A stretch of DNA of 64,000 bases from Flammula alnicola (GCA_015499995.1 JADNRV010000095.1:147897-211896), one strand, 5' to 3'. Positions 35,237 to 47,500 are shown, numbered from the stretch's first letter. Made by a program: numbers and translations. The notes: generated by a model not told the origin, from the sequence alone.

Positions 35237-36104
35237 ATGAGTAGTTGTTTGCATAGGCCTTGTATTCGCTCGATTTGTTGGTCCGTGCTCGCAATACAAA
35301 CTAGTTGGTGTTTTTATAATACCAGTGTCTGCGAATATGTGCCCTATTCAATATGTGGAAATACTATTTTTGAAGTCAGACTCAGAATCTCTGTTAAACC
35401 GTATTTTGTCGATGTCCGACAACTAAGATTGCGACCTTAATCGGTTAATTGCGAAATCCGAGGTATTTTTATTCCTAATATGCGCCCCTATTCCCCACAT
35501 TCAGTCCTGGGACTACGCCTTCGATCCATTCCAGAGAGGAGGTTCGAGTGATTTAGCCACCTGAAAATAGTTATATACTTTACTTCTTCAGGTAGAAGGT
35601 GTTTGTCCTTTCCGCTATGCTTTGTCACTTCAAGCTCCTTCCAATTCCCATCGGTCGGTCCTTCCAACGACCGACCGTCTTTGATGGGCGTCTATTTTGA
35701 ACAAGTGCCTATATTTAGCACCCAGGTTTGGCCAGAAAGTTTCTAACACAATTAGAAGAATGGACGAAATTGACAGATGAGGTAGAAGGGACTAAATCAC
35801 GAGGCAAGCCCTCTCAAATGACTAGTACTCATTCTGAAGCCAGCATGGCGCGTGTAAGGTGCCGCGCAGGATGGAAAGCTCAAGTACAAAATCAGACAAA
35901 GTGGATGGTAGGCTGACCACACCGTCATTACAGATTACTAGGTGTAGCCAGCTTCTCGGACGCCTCTGCTTATCATCCTCATATCGACGTTAAAATGGAA
36001 CTCGTCACGGGAATTTCATTTGCCATTTTTCCTCGGTCAACGTCAAGAATCGTGAGTATGGTGGTGAATATATTTTTCAAATTCCTCCCTGCTACTTCAA
36101 ATGG
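35237..36104. other. Intergenic between secreted-protein paralogues
   Basis: No gene supported. A 62-codon open frame at 35,728-35,916 has no paralogue or splice support. A small GGTCGGTCC...CGACCGACC hairpin lies near 35,650. Confidence 0.45.
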
Positions 36105-36112
36105 TATAAAAA
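36105..36112 (+). promoter_or_regulatory. TATA box of secreted-protein paralogue B
   Basis: TATAAAAA, 97 nt upstream of the ATG at 36,202, in the context ATGGTATAAAAAGGGG. Confidence 0.6.
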
Positions 36113-36201
36113 GGGGATCGACTTGACTTCAGAACTTCAGCAGCTCAATTGACTCGCTAACCAACAAGCTCGTTTACAACTCTCAATCTCGTCTCACCAC
36201 C

Positions 36202-36704
36202 ATGCACTTCACCGCCAAGTTCACAAGCCTCCTTTTGGCCATCGCCGCCTCTGCGCTCTCTGCTCAGGCAGCTGTCGTCGCTCGCGTAAGATTACATTTA
36301 TGTCCCTCTCGCGGTTAAATTCAACTCATCATTCCCTCTACCACCCCCCAGCATGAGCTCGCCGAGCTGTCTGTCGTTTTCTTCGACGATGTTAGTTTGA
36401 CCGGGGCAAGCTTCTCTCCCGATAACCTCGTGCAGGGTGTATGCAACACCCTCCCTGGTACCTGGCTGGACAGAGCCGAGAGTGTCGAAATCGGCCCAGG
36501 TTTCGCGTGCACATTCTTCCAGTGCGTATTAGTACTCTTATTTTGGGGTATGGGTATGCTTGTGCCATGTATCTCATCATTCGCTTTTCTAGACTTCAAG
36601 GATGCGCGGGTTCTGGGAGTACGTTCTCTGGAACCGTTAACGTACTCCCTATGCCATCTCTTTACGACAACACCGAGTCTTTCACCTGCAGCAAGCAAGT
36701 TTAA
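36202..36704 (+). CDS. Small secreted protein, crystallin-like, paralogue B
   Basis: Exons 36202-36285, 36352-36521 and 36593-36704 give 121 aa. Introns are 66 and 71 nt with the same donors (GTAAGA, GTGCGT) and positions as paralogue A. Signal peptide MHFTAKFTSLLLAIAASALS, then VVARHELAELSVVFF. Cys are conserved at VCNTLP, FACTFF, QGCAG and FTCSK, but the second Cys of the CC pair in A is replaced (PGTWLD). The last exon is shared with a segmental duplication: its final codons reappear at 44,545-44,561 joined to a different gene. Confidence 0.82.
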
Positions 36705-39700
36705 TCTCGCAAGAGCTTGAATCTGCTGAAGTCTGCTCTGGTATTGCTCGACTTTTCATCCGTGTCTCTTGAAAGAAATTATACCAATGGCAATCTCGGC
36801 ATCGTATATAAATTGGGACAGCGTCGTAGTTAGAAAAATCAGTTCAATAACAAGTATCCCCACAACCCGTCCAATGTCTCCAGCCGAAATACAGGAGCGG
36901 CGGCAATGTCGCTTTTGCAATCAATGGTTTGGTTCTTCGCTAAGCAATAGTTGTGATCGCGCTCGGCTTTGGGAACTGGTCTAAGAAAGTAGAGAGAGCA
37001 TTATTGCAGTACATGATCATTGCTCGACCTCTCACCTCTTCCTCCCTCAGCGAAATCTCTTCTACGCATTTCAACTGCGACAACGAAGAAAAGTCGAAGC
37101 GGGGTTTTTCTGGCTTGCATCTCCGCTGGAGGACATCGAGGGAAGCGATGTATGGAGACAATAAGTCTAACGTGTGATGCAGCACCTCGGAGCGCTGAAT
37201 CCAAGGCTTATGAATCTCGCGCAAATATAGACGCCTGGCAAACGTTCGGATATAGGGCGTAGACTCCAACTTGGCCAGCACAGTAGGCAGCCCGAGGACC
37301 TTGCCGGATAGGGATATGGTACGGAAAATATCAGCCTGAGCGGGCGAAACGAGCGCTCTACACGTTAAAGCACATGCACGCAATGATTAGTGGTCTTCCT
37401 CTGCAGCCAGATGACTGAGAATGGAGCAAAGCCATTCTGGCGTCAATTCGTGAAAGGGCATTTTGTGGGCAACACAGACAGTCGTGCACGAGCTGATGTT
37501 ATATCGGCATTGGCTAGAGTGTTCTCGTCAGCAGTCTTCGTATTAATCCCGACCAAAGTGTGTGTAGTACCTACCCACCATACACTGCCATGCGGAATTC
37601 CTCTCGACTCTTCCGTGTTGGTCGCCTGAATGATGAATCAGCTCCAAGCATGATTCGGGATTGATGGAGCCCGTCTGATGAAATATGCCGAGACCAGCTC
37701 AGATAAGCAGATAGTTCGAATATTGTTTGCCTAGCGAAGTGTATGTACCAAATGTGTACTACCCACAATAGAAGGGGTCGATGATAGAGCCAAGGGCGAA
37801 AAGTGATGCACGATCATTGATGTATGTCAGCGACTACGTTGTTAAATCCCTTGAGATGCTTCTGCGGTGGAGCGGTGAACAATTTCAGGAGGTCAACCAC
37901 CAAGTAATAATGTGCTCGCGAAATAGCCATGGCGGCGTGGCGGCTCCAACGTGCCGCGCCGCGCGTCTCTGAGCTCTGAGCCCAAAATATGGCTAGCTGC
38001 ATCATGATATACATCTCCAATTCTCCCTCCTCGCGAGCGGGCAAGGATTGGGATTGGGACTGGGTGCACAGTATGCACATGGGATACCCGCGCTCCTTGT
38101 ACGTAGAGCCGAAAATCAACCAACCTGTACCCAGTTAGCCATCCTCGAGCATAATTTGCACAGAGAAAATCAATGGCCGTGGTGCGCTCGAAAAAATTGA
38201 CGATAATTGGTATATAATGACATGGGCAGCTCTTGGTGGGCTAAAAGGCCGCCGCATATGGGGGAGAAGGATTCGAGGACATGGACTGGGGAAAACAGGA
38301 AGAGAGAGATGTCAAGATTGGAAAGAGGACGGAGGTGCATAGAAAAATGCAGAAAATAGAAAGAGAACCGTGGTAAGAATAAAGGGTATCGACAAAGGGC
38401 GAGGATAACACCAACATCCCTTCTACCTCCCGAGTCTCCACATCGCACACACTCTCATTGATATCGATCGACAGTCCGTCGTGAATTTAACATTCTCCCT
38501 TGCCATGTTCCGTGGTAGGACATGATACACCGAAGGCCCTCCGCAGTCGAAGGACGACGAGCTTCGCACTGTGTACTAAACCGGTGTCAGGAGAAAGGTG
38601 GAAAAAATGAGACGAGGATACCAAAATTGGCGGAACACCTTCTTGGTAGGTTTGGGAGACGCTAGGTTCCTTGGGTCCATATTGCAGTCATCGATGCCCT
38701 GCAATCTCAAGGGGCGACTCAAGCATTCGAGACCACGGATTTACAGGAAATAAACTCGGCATGACCAGTCTAAAAGACAAAAGGCAAGAAGAGAATGCCG
38801 AATGATGCAAAAAACTATGAAGCAGACAAAGGGAGAAGCTCGCTGAGAAATATGGACTGCATCTGTCCACGAATTATGAGCCAGTTATCAAGTCAACTGG
38901 CGAATCACCCATTGGGTTTCTCAAAAGGCAAAGAGAGAACGTGAGGATAAGAAGAAAAGAAAAAAAGAAAATAAAGATGTATGCGTGATGGTTGAGCAGA
39001 GGCGGCACTATCGCACGGTATGTTTCCGCCTAGATGGTCGACATACCGCATCGAGGATACTCCATGTCCATAAAGTTAGTCAAATCCGTCCACGACCAAC
39101 GCATTCTCTGGGATGCGCACGTGAAATGCGCGAAGTTGCTTTGGAGGTAAGGAGGTAAGGATCGCCGTCCTTCCAAATAGAAGTAAAAGAAAGAATGTTA
39201 GAACGAACGTAAGCCTGGCACCTCCTTAAGGGCGTAAAATCGGAAATTAGGGCCCTGCCTAAGCTCGACGTAGCATCTCCGGAAGATCAAGGCGTATCAA
39301 AATGGACAGCACCAGCAAATAATAGGTCCCAAGACCCAGGAGCCATCAACAATTCACCAAGAACGGCCATAGTGAAAAAATGGGCGAACGTGATACCGCA
39401 ACGCGACATACAGCCTTGAACGCCTGAAGATTACCAGGTACCGAGGTCAGGGAGATGCATAGGAAGGCAACATGCTGCTGAGTCTAAAAAAGAAGAGGGC
39501 AGCCAGCTGTCAATGCACTGTATATCAGGACAAGGCGAGTTAGAAAGGCATCGATAGATACCATTGTCGCTGATCACCTCTTGTCCTCATATGAAGCTCA
39601 TAACCGAAGCCCTCTACGTGATCAAGAACAGCATGGTCGACGGGTTATAATGGGAGGCACGAAAAAAGGAGTGGGTCAAGGCAGAGGAAATGGAAAGAGA

Positions 39701-40170
39701 GGGGCCACCGAGGCGAAGCTATGAGGAAAAGAGATGTGCTGATAGATCTCTGGTTTCAACGGATAGTATCAGAATCTAGAGTGCAAAAAAATCTCGCATG
39801 CAACATACCAGTGAGCGAAACAGTATTGACAATCCGACACACTACTGAGGTGCTGCGACCAAGTCGGACAGCAGAGGACCTCAGAAGGGGTGGCACGACT
39901 GCCATAGAACGAGTGCCAGACCTGCGTTTCCGGTCAAGAGATGAGCCCAGTGACGCTCGGTACTTAACTGGACTGAACCACACTCACGAAGGCCCATTGA
40001 CACGTACGTTCAACATCACGTTGCCTTTGAGATCGAGTAGAGCGCTTGAAAGGCTAGGCTGCATACGAGAAGGGCGGGATGTTTGGCGCCAGAGCAGAGT
40101 AGGGATGAGGGAGAGCGCAGGCACTGCAGGGCATAGGGTTTGGGTCGGATACCGGGCCGGGAAACAGCCA
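36687..40170 (+). repeat. Segmental duplication, copy A
   Basis: Direct copy of 44,545-47,700. It starts inside the 3' end of the secreted-protein gene (GCAGCAAGCAAGTTTAATCTC in 20-nt-scale identity at both sites), then covers an F-box pseudogene and about 2 kb of R1 repeat (38,160-40,150 matching 45,720-47,690). 37,633-37,891 is inverted relative to 45,434-45,682. Copy A has about 230 bp (37,891-38,120) that copy B lacks. The identity has not been computed. Confidence 0.85.
36868..37461 (-). pseudogene. F-box pseudogene, copy 5 (in segmental duplication A)
   Basis: The F-box start MPFHELTPEWLCSILSHL is followed by an in-frame TAA after EEDH. The family sequence then continues as SLRACALTCRALVSPAQ. 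A few residues are inserted (SLSGKVLGLPTV). The frame is lost again after FPKPSAIT, and the 3' third of the gene (leucine-rich end, intron and exon 2) is missing. Copy 6 at 44,785 shares the inserted residues, so both derive from one damaged ancestor. Confidence 0.85.
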
Positions 40171-40804
40171 CCTCAGTAGATACTGTACCAATTAAACATT
40201 CTTTTACCATGGAGTGATCCCTGCTCTGGACCAAATCATACCGTCGTCGAGTCCCAATCAACCTCAAAATACATGCGGCGCGCGTCTTCGAGCTCGACTG
40301 GCCTCGGAGTGGCATTATGGCTGCATAAAGTTGGCGGCGAGAATCTGGGGTACCGTACGTCGTGTAAGTACACGTTATTCTTCTACTTCTTCCGCTTCCA
40401 ATCGTCATACAACCATTTCATCCACTACAACCCGTCCCATACCTATTTCCCTTCCTTCTAACCTTACATTCATTGTGCCTACCCTATCACCTTCATCCAA
40501 ACTCCGTGTATCAATTCTGTAGTCGACTCTTCTTCGTTTCATCTCTGGCTTCTCTTTTATGCTGTAGCTTAACTTCTACATTTTCCCGCATTTTATCACG
40601 ATGAGCTGGCGAGGTCGCTATATAGTCATAGTTACCTGAGTTGCTTATGTAACGTAGCCAGCCAATTTGATTCTCAATTCACGGACGCCCCTGGACGCCC
40701 ACGACTTTTGTCATGTACCCCATTACATCCAACTTCTTTCCAGTGACACTTCTTGTACTCACACCGCATGATCTAAGAAACTGGGAATACTAAATCGCGT
40801 CTTG
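37462..40804. other. Gene-free R1 repeat and flank
   Basis: No gene supported. 37,560-37,890 is F-box 5' flank. 38,160-40,150 is the R1 part of duplication A; the open frame 39,721-40,179 lies inside the repeat and is broken in copy B. 40,180-40,804 carries pyrimidine-rich sequence, probably the upstream region of the Nudix fragment. Confidence 0.55.
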
Positions 40805-41161
40805 ATGGCGAGTACAAGCAACAACACTGGCCGGCTGTCGTCGATTTTCTCTTTTGGGCGAGCACCTCTACGCCCACTGCAACCACAGCCGCCACCGCAA
40901 CCGTCATTATCAGAATTTTCAACACGCTCTGTAGCAGATAGCGCTTGGTCATCTATGGACTATATGTTAGGCGCGGGGATGGCCATCATCCAGCAGAACA
41001 CACATAAGATCGTCGTCATCTATGAAACGAAGCGGAAGTACTGGTTCCGAGTCTTTCCGCGTGGGAGGAAGGATATCGGCGAGTCTTTGGAGCAGACGGC
41101 CTTGAGAGAAGCGTACGAGGAAGTGAGCTCTCCTCTCGATGCTTCCGAACGCGTGTTCTAA
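40805..41161 (+). pseudogene. Truncated Nudix hydrolase fragment
   Basis: The N-terminal part of a Nudix (MutT-like) hydrolase: a Pro-rich leader, a strand GAGMAIIQQNTHKIVVIYE, then KYWFRVFPRGRKDIGES. The Nudix helix follows, with G(X5)E(X7)REAYEE, and the frame ends 14 residues later. A GTGAGC donor sits directly after the EE codons (41,121), so an exon probably ended there. No downstream exon carrying the rest of the fold was found before the transposable element at 41,608. The catalytic box lacks its final Gly-containing part. Either a broken gene or one with exons I could not recognise. Confidence 0.6.
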
Positions 41162-41607
41162 TGGAATACTTTACTGCCAAAAGTCATTGGACGAAATTTT
41201 TGAATAATCATGAGAAATCTTCTCCCTTTTCACTCTTTTTCAACCCAAATTTAGGCTTACTATCATACGAGGCACGAGATATTTTTAACGACAGACAATA
41301 TCTTCGCCAGCGATTGTCCGAAAGATGGTTTAGATGTTACAATAATATGACGGCATGCATGGATAGTATGAATTTCATCAAGGACGTTGGTCATCAGAGT
41401 TCGCGATTGACGGCAGAAAGAAATCTGTTCCTTGGGTCCTCAAGCACAAGTCGTTCGCAGTACATCAGCTCTGCAGAACTTTCGTAGGATCAGACGGAGG
41501 CTGTGGAGAAGATCGGATGGAACCACAACAAAATATATCTATATCTTGTCGCTATCTTAACGGTGGATACGGAATGTTGATGGAATGTCCAAAACCTTGA
41601 GAGAAGC
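41162..41607. other. Nudix 3' flank
   Basis: No gene recognised. At 41,594-41,607 the motif CCTTGAGAGAAGC repeats part of the Nudix-box coding sequence (41,104-41,116), directly at the left edge of the hAT-like element. Confidence 0.4.
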
Positions 41608-42928
41608 TAGTGTTGCCGTCGAGGCGAGTTGACCTCGAGTTGGAACTCGACTTGCCTCGAAATCAGGGCAACTCGTATCAACTCGTTGGCAACGAGAGGA
41701 CCTCGGTTAATCGGCTAAGAGGTCAGATAGCAGAATTGCCTTATATGGTCATCTCGGGTGGACAAAAAGCGAGACAATGGGCCATTGGTGAACCCGTTTT
41801 GGGAATAATGTCGGGATTTCGAGCGGAACCGGGCCTTTTGCTCCAAAACAAGTAATTTGGCCTCCAAGATCCCCTCCCAAAGGCCGGTTATTGCCGAAAT
41901 CGGCGCCGGGTGGACCATATCTGACCTCTTAGCCGATTAACCGAGGTCCTGCAACGAGTTGCCTCAAGTTGACACGAAGTGGCATCAGAGCACACACGTG
42001 ATGCTGCCGCGCACCGGACCAGAATGCGTCTCGTTGCGTTCAAGCCATTGCTCCTTCCACTGGTTGCACATTATTCGTACCTGCTAATCTACTTTATGTT
42101 ATTGAATATATTTCTCGACCTTTTAAAACCACGACGTACTTCACCATCACGAACCATCCCGCAAACACCGCTTTGTCAAGAAACTTCTGCACAGCTAGTA
42201 CCTGCCACAAACAGTCAAGAACTTGCAGAAGATAAAGCCATTGTCGAGCATGAGTTGGCTAGGTACGAGGCGGTGGGTATTGTTCCCTCATCCCAAAAAA
42301 GTGCCAGGTGAATATTGTCGAGTTCATTGACCAATCCTTATTTCCAGGCCCACCAATAAAATATGAGTATCCATACTTGTTTCGAGTGGCAAATTGCAAT
42401 GGACGTACAGTTACTTCCTGCACAAGCATCCGTGGATCCATGCAAGAGGATTTTTTCCTGGAGCAAAGAGACCTCCACTCTCCGTCGAAACCGAGTCTCA
42501 CAGGTACTTTTTGAGGTTCTTCAAGTCCTCAAGTTCTCGGAGTATGTACCGATCAGAGAAACTTTCATTCGTTAAAGATCTGATTGCAAACTTGAACACG
42601 ATCGACGGTCAAATGGAATTAGCTATCAACAAGCTTGTGGCCACTGGAAAATTTGAATAACTCAATGAATTGATTCAGAATATGCATTCGGAATCCTAAC
42701 CTACTAATCTGCTCTCTCTGTCGTTGTATTTATCAAGTCTACATTGCTTTAATCCACAGTAGCGTCCTAATCTACAGTCACCTGCCGTGAGATCAAACTC
42801 AGTTACCATCTTATTGGATGGAAACAAGATCACGGCAATTACCGACCTCGCGAGGTGGCTCAAGGCACAACTCGACTCAACTCGAAATTTCGAGTTGTCC
42901 ACCTCACCTCGCCTCGGCGACAACACTA
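41608..42928. mobile_element. hAT-like non-autonomous element
   Basis: 1,321 bp with ends TAGTGTTG...CAACACTA. An imperfect inverted repeat extends inward (GCCGTCGAGGCGAG against the complement of CTCGCCTCGGCGAC). Flanking 8-bp sequences AGAGAAGC (41,600-41,607) and CGAGAAGC (42,929-42,936) match at 7 of 8 positions, as expected for a hAT-type target duplication. Short frames inside (for example 42,394-42,660) are not recognisable as a hAT transposase, so it is probably non-autonomous. Repeated CAACTCG/CGAGTTG motifs crowd both ends. Confidence 0.65.
41697..41950. repeat. Nested inverted repeat (33-bp perfect arms)
   Basis: 41,697-41,729 and 41,918-41,950 are exact reverse complements (core ACCTCGGTTAATCGGCTAAG). 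They lie inside the hAT-like element and are separated by 188 bp. This could be a nested MITE or a foldback structure. Confidence 0.85.
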
Positions 42929-43057
42929 CGAGAAGCTCAGCAATATCGGAAATAATCAATCGGCAAGTTATGTTTAGATCATTGTTATATTTTTAGCATA
43001 TGCCTGTAGTAGGAAAGATTGAGTGTTCAACAAATTTACTATAGCACAACGAAAAGG

Positions 43058-43065
43058 TATTTAAG
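43058..43065 (+). promoter_or_regulatory. TATA-like box of secreted protein gene
   Basis: TATTTAAG, 109 nt upstream of the ATG at 43,174. Confidence 0.45.
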
Positions 43066-43173
43066 AGACGAGGAAATCACGTTGGAAAGGCAGACATCGA
43101 GTCAACACACATCCAGCTTAAACAACTCTTCAGCTTACCAGCTCTCTACTCAACCTCTTTGCATTTAACCAAC

Positions 43174-43707
43174 ATGCAGCTCAAATTCGCCACCATGCTC
43201 TCTGCAGTCTCTGCGGCTCTCCTCGCAGCATCTGCCCTCGCTCAGTCCGTCCAATACGAGGCGTACGCCGACACCACCTCATGCAGCGGCTCCTCCTTTG
43301 GCTGCACTGATGGCGGTGCCGTATGCTGCACCTTCCCTACTGAGTTCGGATTTTCCGTCCAGTTCAAAAACTTGCCCTCCGGTTCTCAGGGCCAGGGATA
43401 CACCGATGGCGACTGCACAAGCTTCCTCTTCTCCTTATTCGGTCCCGGCACCAAGTGCTGGAACGGCGGAGGAGCCAGAGCGAGCACCATGAACTGGTTC
43501 CACTCCCCGCAAGGCCGTCGGGAGGTCGTTGCAGCCAGATCGAATGCGAAGGCCAACTGCTCCACCCCTGCGTATTTCAAATACGAGGACGCATCTGGTG
43601 AGACGAAGACGATCGCGGTCCCCGCTGGGGAGAACGCTGCGCAGAACATTGCCGATTTGTACACGGCAAAGAACTACACTGCTCTCGCTCAGTACCAGGC
43701 TTACTAA
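43174..43707 (+). CDS. Secreted cysteine-rich protein, single exon
   Basis: 177 aa, no intron. Signal peptide MQLKFATMLSAVSAALLAAS with cleavage near ALAQS. The mature part has a Cys-rich N-terminal half (TTSCSGSSFGCTDGGAVCC, DGDCTS, GTKCWNGG) and a C-terminal segment with two NxS/T sites (NCST, NYTA). Eight Cys in all could form four disulphides. The CC pair and Gly-rich spacing recall small secreted proteins, but it is not a hydrophobin (the Cys pattern differs). An in-frame TTG upstream was not used as start. Function unknown; extracellular location likely. Confidence 0.82.
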   Translation: MQLKFATMLSAVSAALLAASALAQSVQYEAYADTTSCSGSSFGCTDGGAVCCTFPTEFGFSVQFKNLPSGSQGQGYTDGDCTSFLFSLFGPGTKCWNGGGARASTMNWFHSPQGRREVVAARSNAKANCSTPAYFKYEDASGETKTIAVPAGENAAQNIADLYTAKNYTALAQYQAY

Positions 43708-44160
43708 ATGGTAAGGTCAATTCAAATACTGTTTTACTTTCACTTATAACTTTCTGAGTACAGATATTGCAGCAATATACAAAGAAGAGGAAGCGGAGGG
43801 ACAATTTATTTGCCAAGAATCAAATTTCGTCTATGGTCGCTAACTAGATTATATACAGATTGACTCTTCTCGCTCAATACTTATCTCTTCACGAACTTAT
43901 CCGTCATTTTATGTATAGTATATTGTGTACTGTATGTATGGTTGTGTTTTATATGATCCACCTATGCATTAAACTTCTCCGATCGAGACACTCTGAACGA
44001 TTCATCGTTTTCACGATGCCATTGTGATGCAGCATGCTCAGTAAAAGCAAAGTCGGGCAACTTGAAAGTCAAGCAAATTCAGACAAAAGTGGACAAAAGC
44101 CATACTATAGTCATAGAATCAAGGACTTGAAACGAATGAGTGGACTCGGGCTTATTACAA
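43708..44160. other. Intergenic, A/T-rich
   Basis: 3' flank of the secreted-protein gene, followed by A/T-rich sequence. No gene seen. Confidence 0.5.
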
Positions 44161-44169
44161 CTTGAACTT

Positions 44170-44561
44170 GCCCTCATCGTCGTCTCAACCACTTCGTCTG
44201 TTCTATCTCTGGGTGAAATCACGGCGTGGACGCTCTGCTATATGGTGTGTTTTCTTCCTTAGTTACCTTTTTCTGTGCTATGAACCCTCTTTCTTTGCAG
44301 TGCCGCCCCGGATATGCACTATTCAGTTACTCAGCGCCGCGCCAAAGGTTCGGAGGGCTCTTGAAACGCAGGCATGTACCCCTCCTTTTAATCTCTAACA
44401 CCCACTCATCCTTCCTTCAGGCTTCAAATTCCGTTCTTTACAGCGCCATCTCTGGAAAACCGGGTGAATGCACGATTCCCATCATTCACGTTGGGGACTT
44501 ACTCGACTTCCTCCTCTTTTCTTACAAATGCACACCACCCAGGCGCAGCAAGCAAGTTTAA
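44170..44561 (+). pseudogene. Unrecognised gene fragment with captured 3' end
   Basis: Three segments join in frame across plausible introns: 44170-44244 (donor GTGTGT), 44301-44375 (donor GTACCC) and 44421-44561. The product reads LALIVVSTTSSVLSLGEITAW..., then CRPGYALFSYSAPRQRFG, then SGKPGECTIPIIHVGDLL and ends SKQV. No ATG is in frame upstream. The final codons (from about 44,545) are the 3' end of secreted-protein paralogue B, brought in by the segmental duplication, so the reading frame is a chimera. Protein family not recognised. Confidence 0.35.
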
Positions 44562-47500
44562 TCTCGCAAGAGCTTGAATCTGCTGTCTTTGATTAAGTCT
44601 GGTCTGGTATTGCTCGACTTTTCATCCGTGTCTCTTGAAAGAAATTATGCCAATGGCAATCTCGGACTGAATATCGGTAGTTTACGAAGTCTGCCTACGG
44701 GAGACTAAATCTCGGCATGGTATATAAATTGGGACAGCGTCTTAGTTAGAAAAATCAATTCAATAAAAAGTATCCCCACAACCCGTCCAACGTCTGCAGC
44801 CGAAATACAGGAGCGGCAATGTCGCTTTTGCCATCAATGGTTTGGTTCTTCGCCAAGCAATAGTTGTGATTGCACTCGACTTTGGGAACTGGTGTAAGAA
44901 AGTAGAGAGAGCATTACTGCAGTACATGATCATTGCTCGACCTCTCACCTCTTCCTCCCTCAGCGAAATCTCTTCCACGTATTTCAACTGCGACAACGAA
45001 GAAAAGTTGAAGCGGGAGTTTTCTGGCTTGCGTCTCCGCTGGAAGATATGGAGGGAAACGATGTATGGAGACAATAAGTCTAACGTGCGATACAGCATCT
45101 CGGAGTGCTGGATCCAAGGCTTGTGAATCTCGCGCAAATGTAGACGCTTGATAAACGTCCGCATATCAGGCGTAGACTCCAACTTGGCGAGCACAGTGGG
45201 CAGCCCGAGGACCTCGCCGGATAGGGATACGGTACAGAAAATATCGGCCTGAGGGCGCTCTACACGTTAAAGCACATGCACGCAATGATTGGTGGTCTTC
45301 CTCTGTAGGCAGATGACTGACAATGGCGCAAAGCAATTCTGGCAGCAATTGGTGAAAGGCAATTTTGTGGGCAAACAGACAGTCGTGCACGAGCTGATGT
45401 TATATCGGCATTGGCTAGAGTGTTCTCATCAGCTGAAATTGTTCAACGCTCTACGGCAGAAGCATGGTAAGGAATTTAACAACGTGATCATACCAATGAT
45501 CATGCATCATTTGTCGCCCTTGGCTCTACCATCGATCCCTTCTATTGTGGGTAGTACACATTTGGTACATACACTTCGCTAGGCAAAGAATATTCGAACT
45601 ATCTGCTTATCTGAGCTGGTCTTATCATATTTCATTAGATGGGCTCCATCAGTCCCGAATCATCCTGGAGCTGATTCATCAAATCAACCAACTGTACCCA
45701 GTTGGCCATCCTCGAGCACAAGTCACACGAAGAAAATTAGTGGCCGCGGTGCGCTCAAAAAGACAGACGATAACTGGTATATGATGACATCGGCAGCTCT
45801 TGGTGGGCGAAAAGGCTGCCGCATATGGGGGAGAAGGATTCGAGGACATGGACTGGGGAAAACAGGAAGAGAGAGATGTCAAGAATGGAAAGAGGACGGA
45901 GGTGCATAGAAAAATGCAGAAAATAGAAAGAGAACTGTGGTAAGAATAAAGGTTATCGACAAAGGGCAAGGACGAAGGGCAAGGATAACACCAACACCAA
46001 CACCAACATCCCCTCTATCCCCGATCTCCACATCGCACACACTTTCATTGATATCGATCGACTGTACCACCTCCGGCGTGAATATAACAAACAAAAATTT
46101 TCTCCCTCGCCATCCTGAGATGACCCTCCAAACCCAACTCGTCATTCAAAGCGCGCGACTCAATACCCCATCCACGCGTAATGCGCATGCTTGGTAGGTT
46201 TGGGAGACGCTAGGTTCCTTGGTTCCATGTTGCAGTCATCAATGCCCTCCGATCTCAGGGGCGACTCAGTACTCGAGACCATGATGTAGAGAAAATAAAC
46301 TCGGCAGGACCGAACTAGTCTCAAAGACGAAAGCAACAAGAGAATGCCAAATGTGGAAAAGAAACGACGACGCAGACCAGGGAGAAGCTCGCTGAGAAAT
46401 ATGCACTGCATCTGTCCACGAATCATGAGCCAGTTATCAAGCGAACTGGCGAATCACCCATTGGGCTTCTCAAAAAGCAAAGAGAGAACGTGAGGATAGG
46501 AAGAAAAGAAAAAAGAAAAAAAAGATGTAGGCGTAATGGTTGAGCAGAGGTGGTACTATCGCACGGTATGTTTCCGCCTAGATGGTCGACATACTGCATC
46601 CAGGATACTCCACGTCCATAAAGTTAGTCAAATCCGTCCACGACCAACGCATTCTCTGGGATGCGCACGTGAAATGCGCGAAGTTGTTTTGGGGCGAAGG
46701 AGGTAAGGATAGCCGTTCCTCCAAATATAAGTAAAAGAGAGAATGCTACAACGAACGCACGTCCCTAAGGGCGTAAAAGCCATGAAAATCAAAAATAGGA
46801 CCCCCCTAAGCTCGACGTAGCATCTCCGGAGGATCGAGGTCAATATAAGGGTGTCAAAATGGACAGCAACTGCCATAGCGAAAGAATGGGCAAACATGAT
46901 ATCGCAACGCGACATACAGCCTTGAACGCCTGAAGAAAACCAGGTACCGAGGTCAGGGAGATGCATAGGAAGGCAACATGCTGCTGAGTCTAAACAAGAA
47001 GAGGGCAGCCAGCTTGTCAATGCACTTTATATCAGGACAAGGTGAGTTAGAAAGGCATCGACAGATACCATTGTCGCTGATCACCTCTTGTCCTCGTATG
47101 AAGCCCATAACCAAAGCCCTCTACGTGATCAAGAATAGCCACGATCGACGGGTTATAATGGGAGGTATGAAAAAAGGAGAGGGCCAAGGCAGAGGGAATG
47201 GAAAGAGAGGGGCCACCGAGGCGAAGCTATGAGGAGACGAGACGTGCTGATCGATCTCTGGTTTCAATGGCTATTATCAGAAAAAATTCTCGCATGCAAC
47301 GTATCAGCGAGTAAAGACAATATTGACAACCCGACACATTACTGAGGTGCTGCGACCGAGTCAGGCAGCAGAGGACTGCGGAAGGGGCGACACGACTCGC
47401 ATAGAACGAGTGCAAGACCTGCGTTTCTGGTGAAGAGATGAGCCCAATGGCGATCGATAGTTAACTGGACTGAACCACACTCACTAAGGCCCATTCACAC

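Noticed and set aside
39721..40179. 152-codon open frame as a gene
   Set aside because: It lies wholly in the R1 repeat, the duplicate at 47.2-47.7 kb is broken, and it has no recognisable features.
43174..43707. Hydrophobin
   Set aside because: There are eight Cys, but the spacing is not C-CC-C-C-CC-C and the C-terminal half is hydrophilic.
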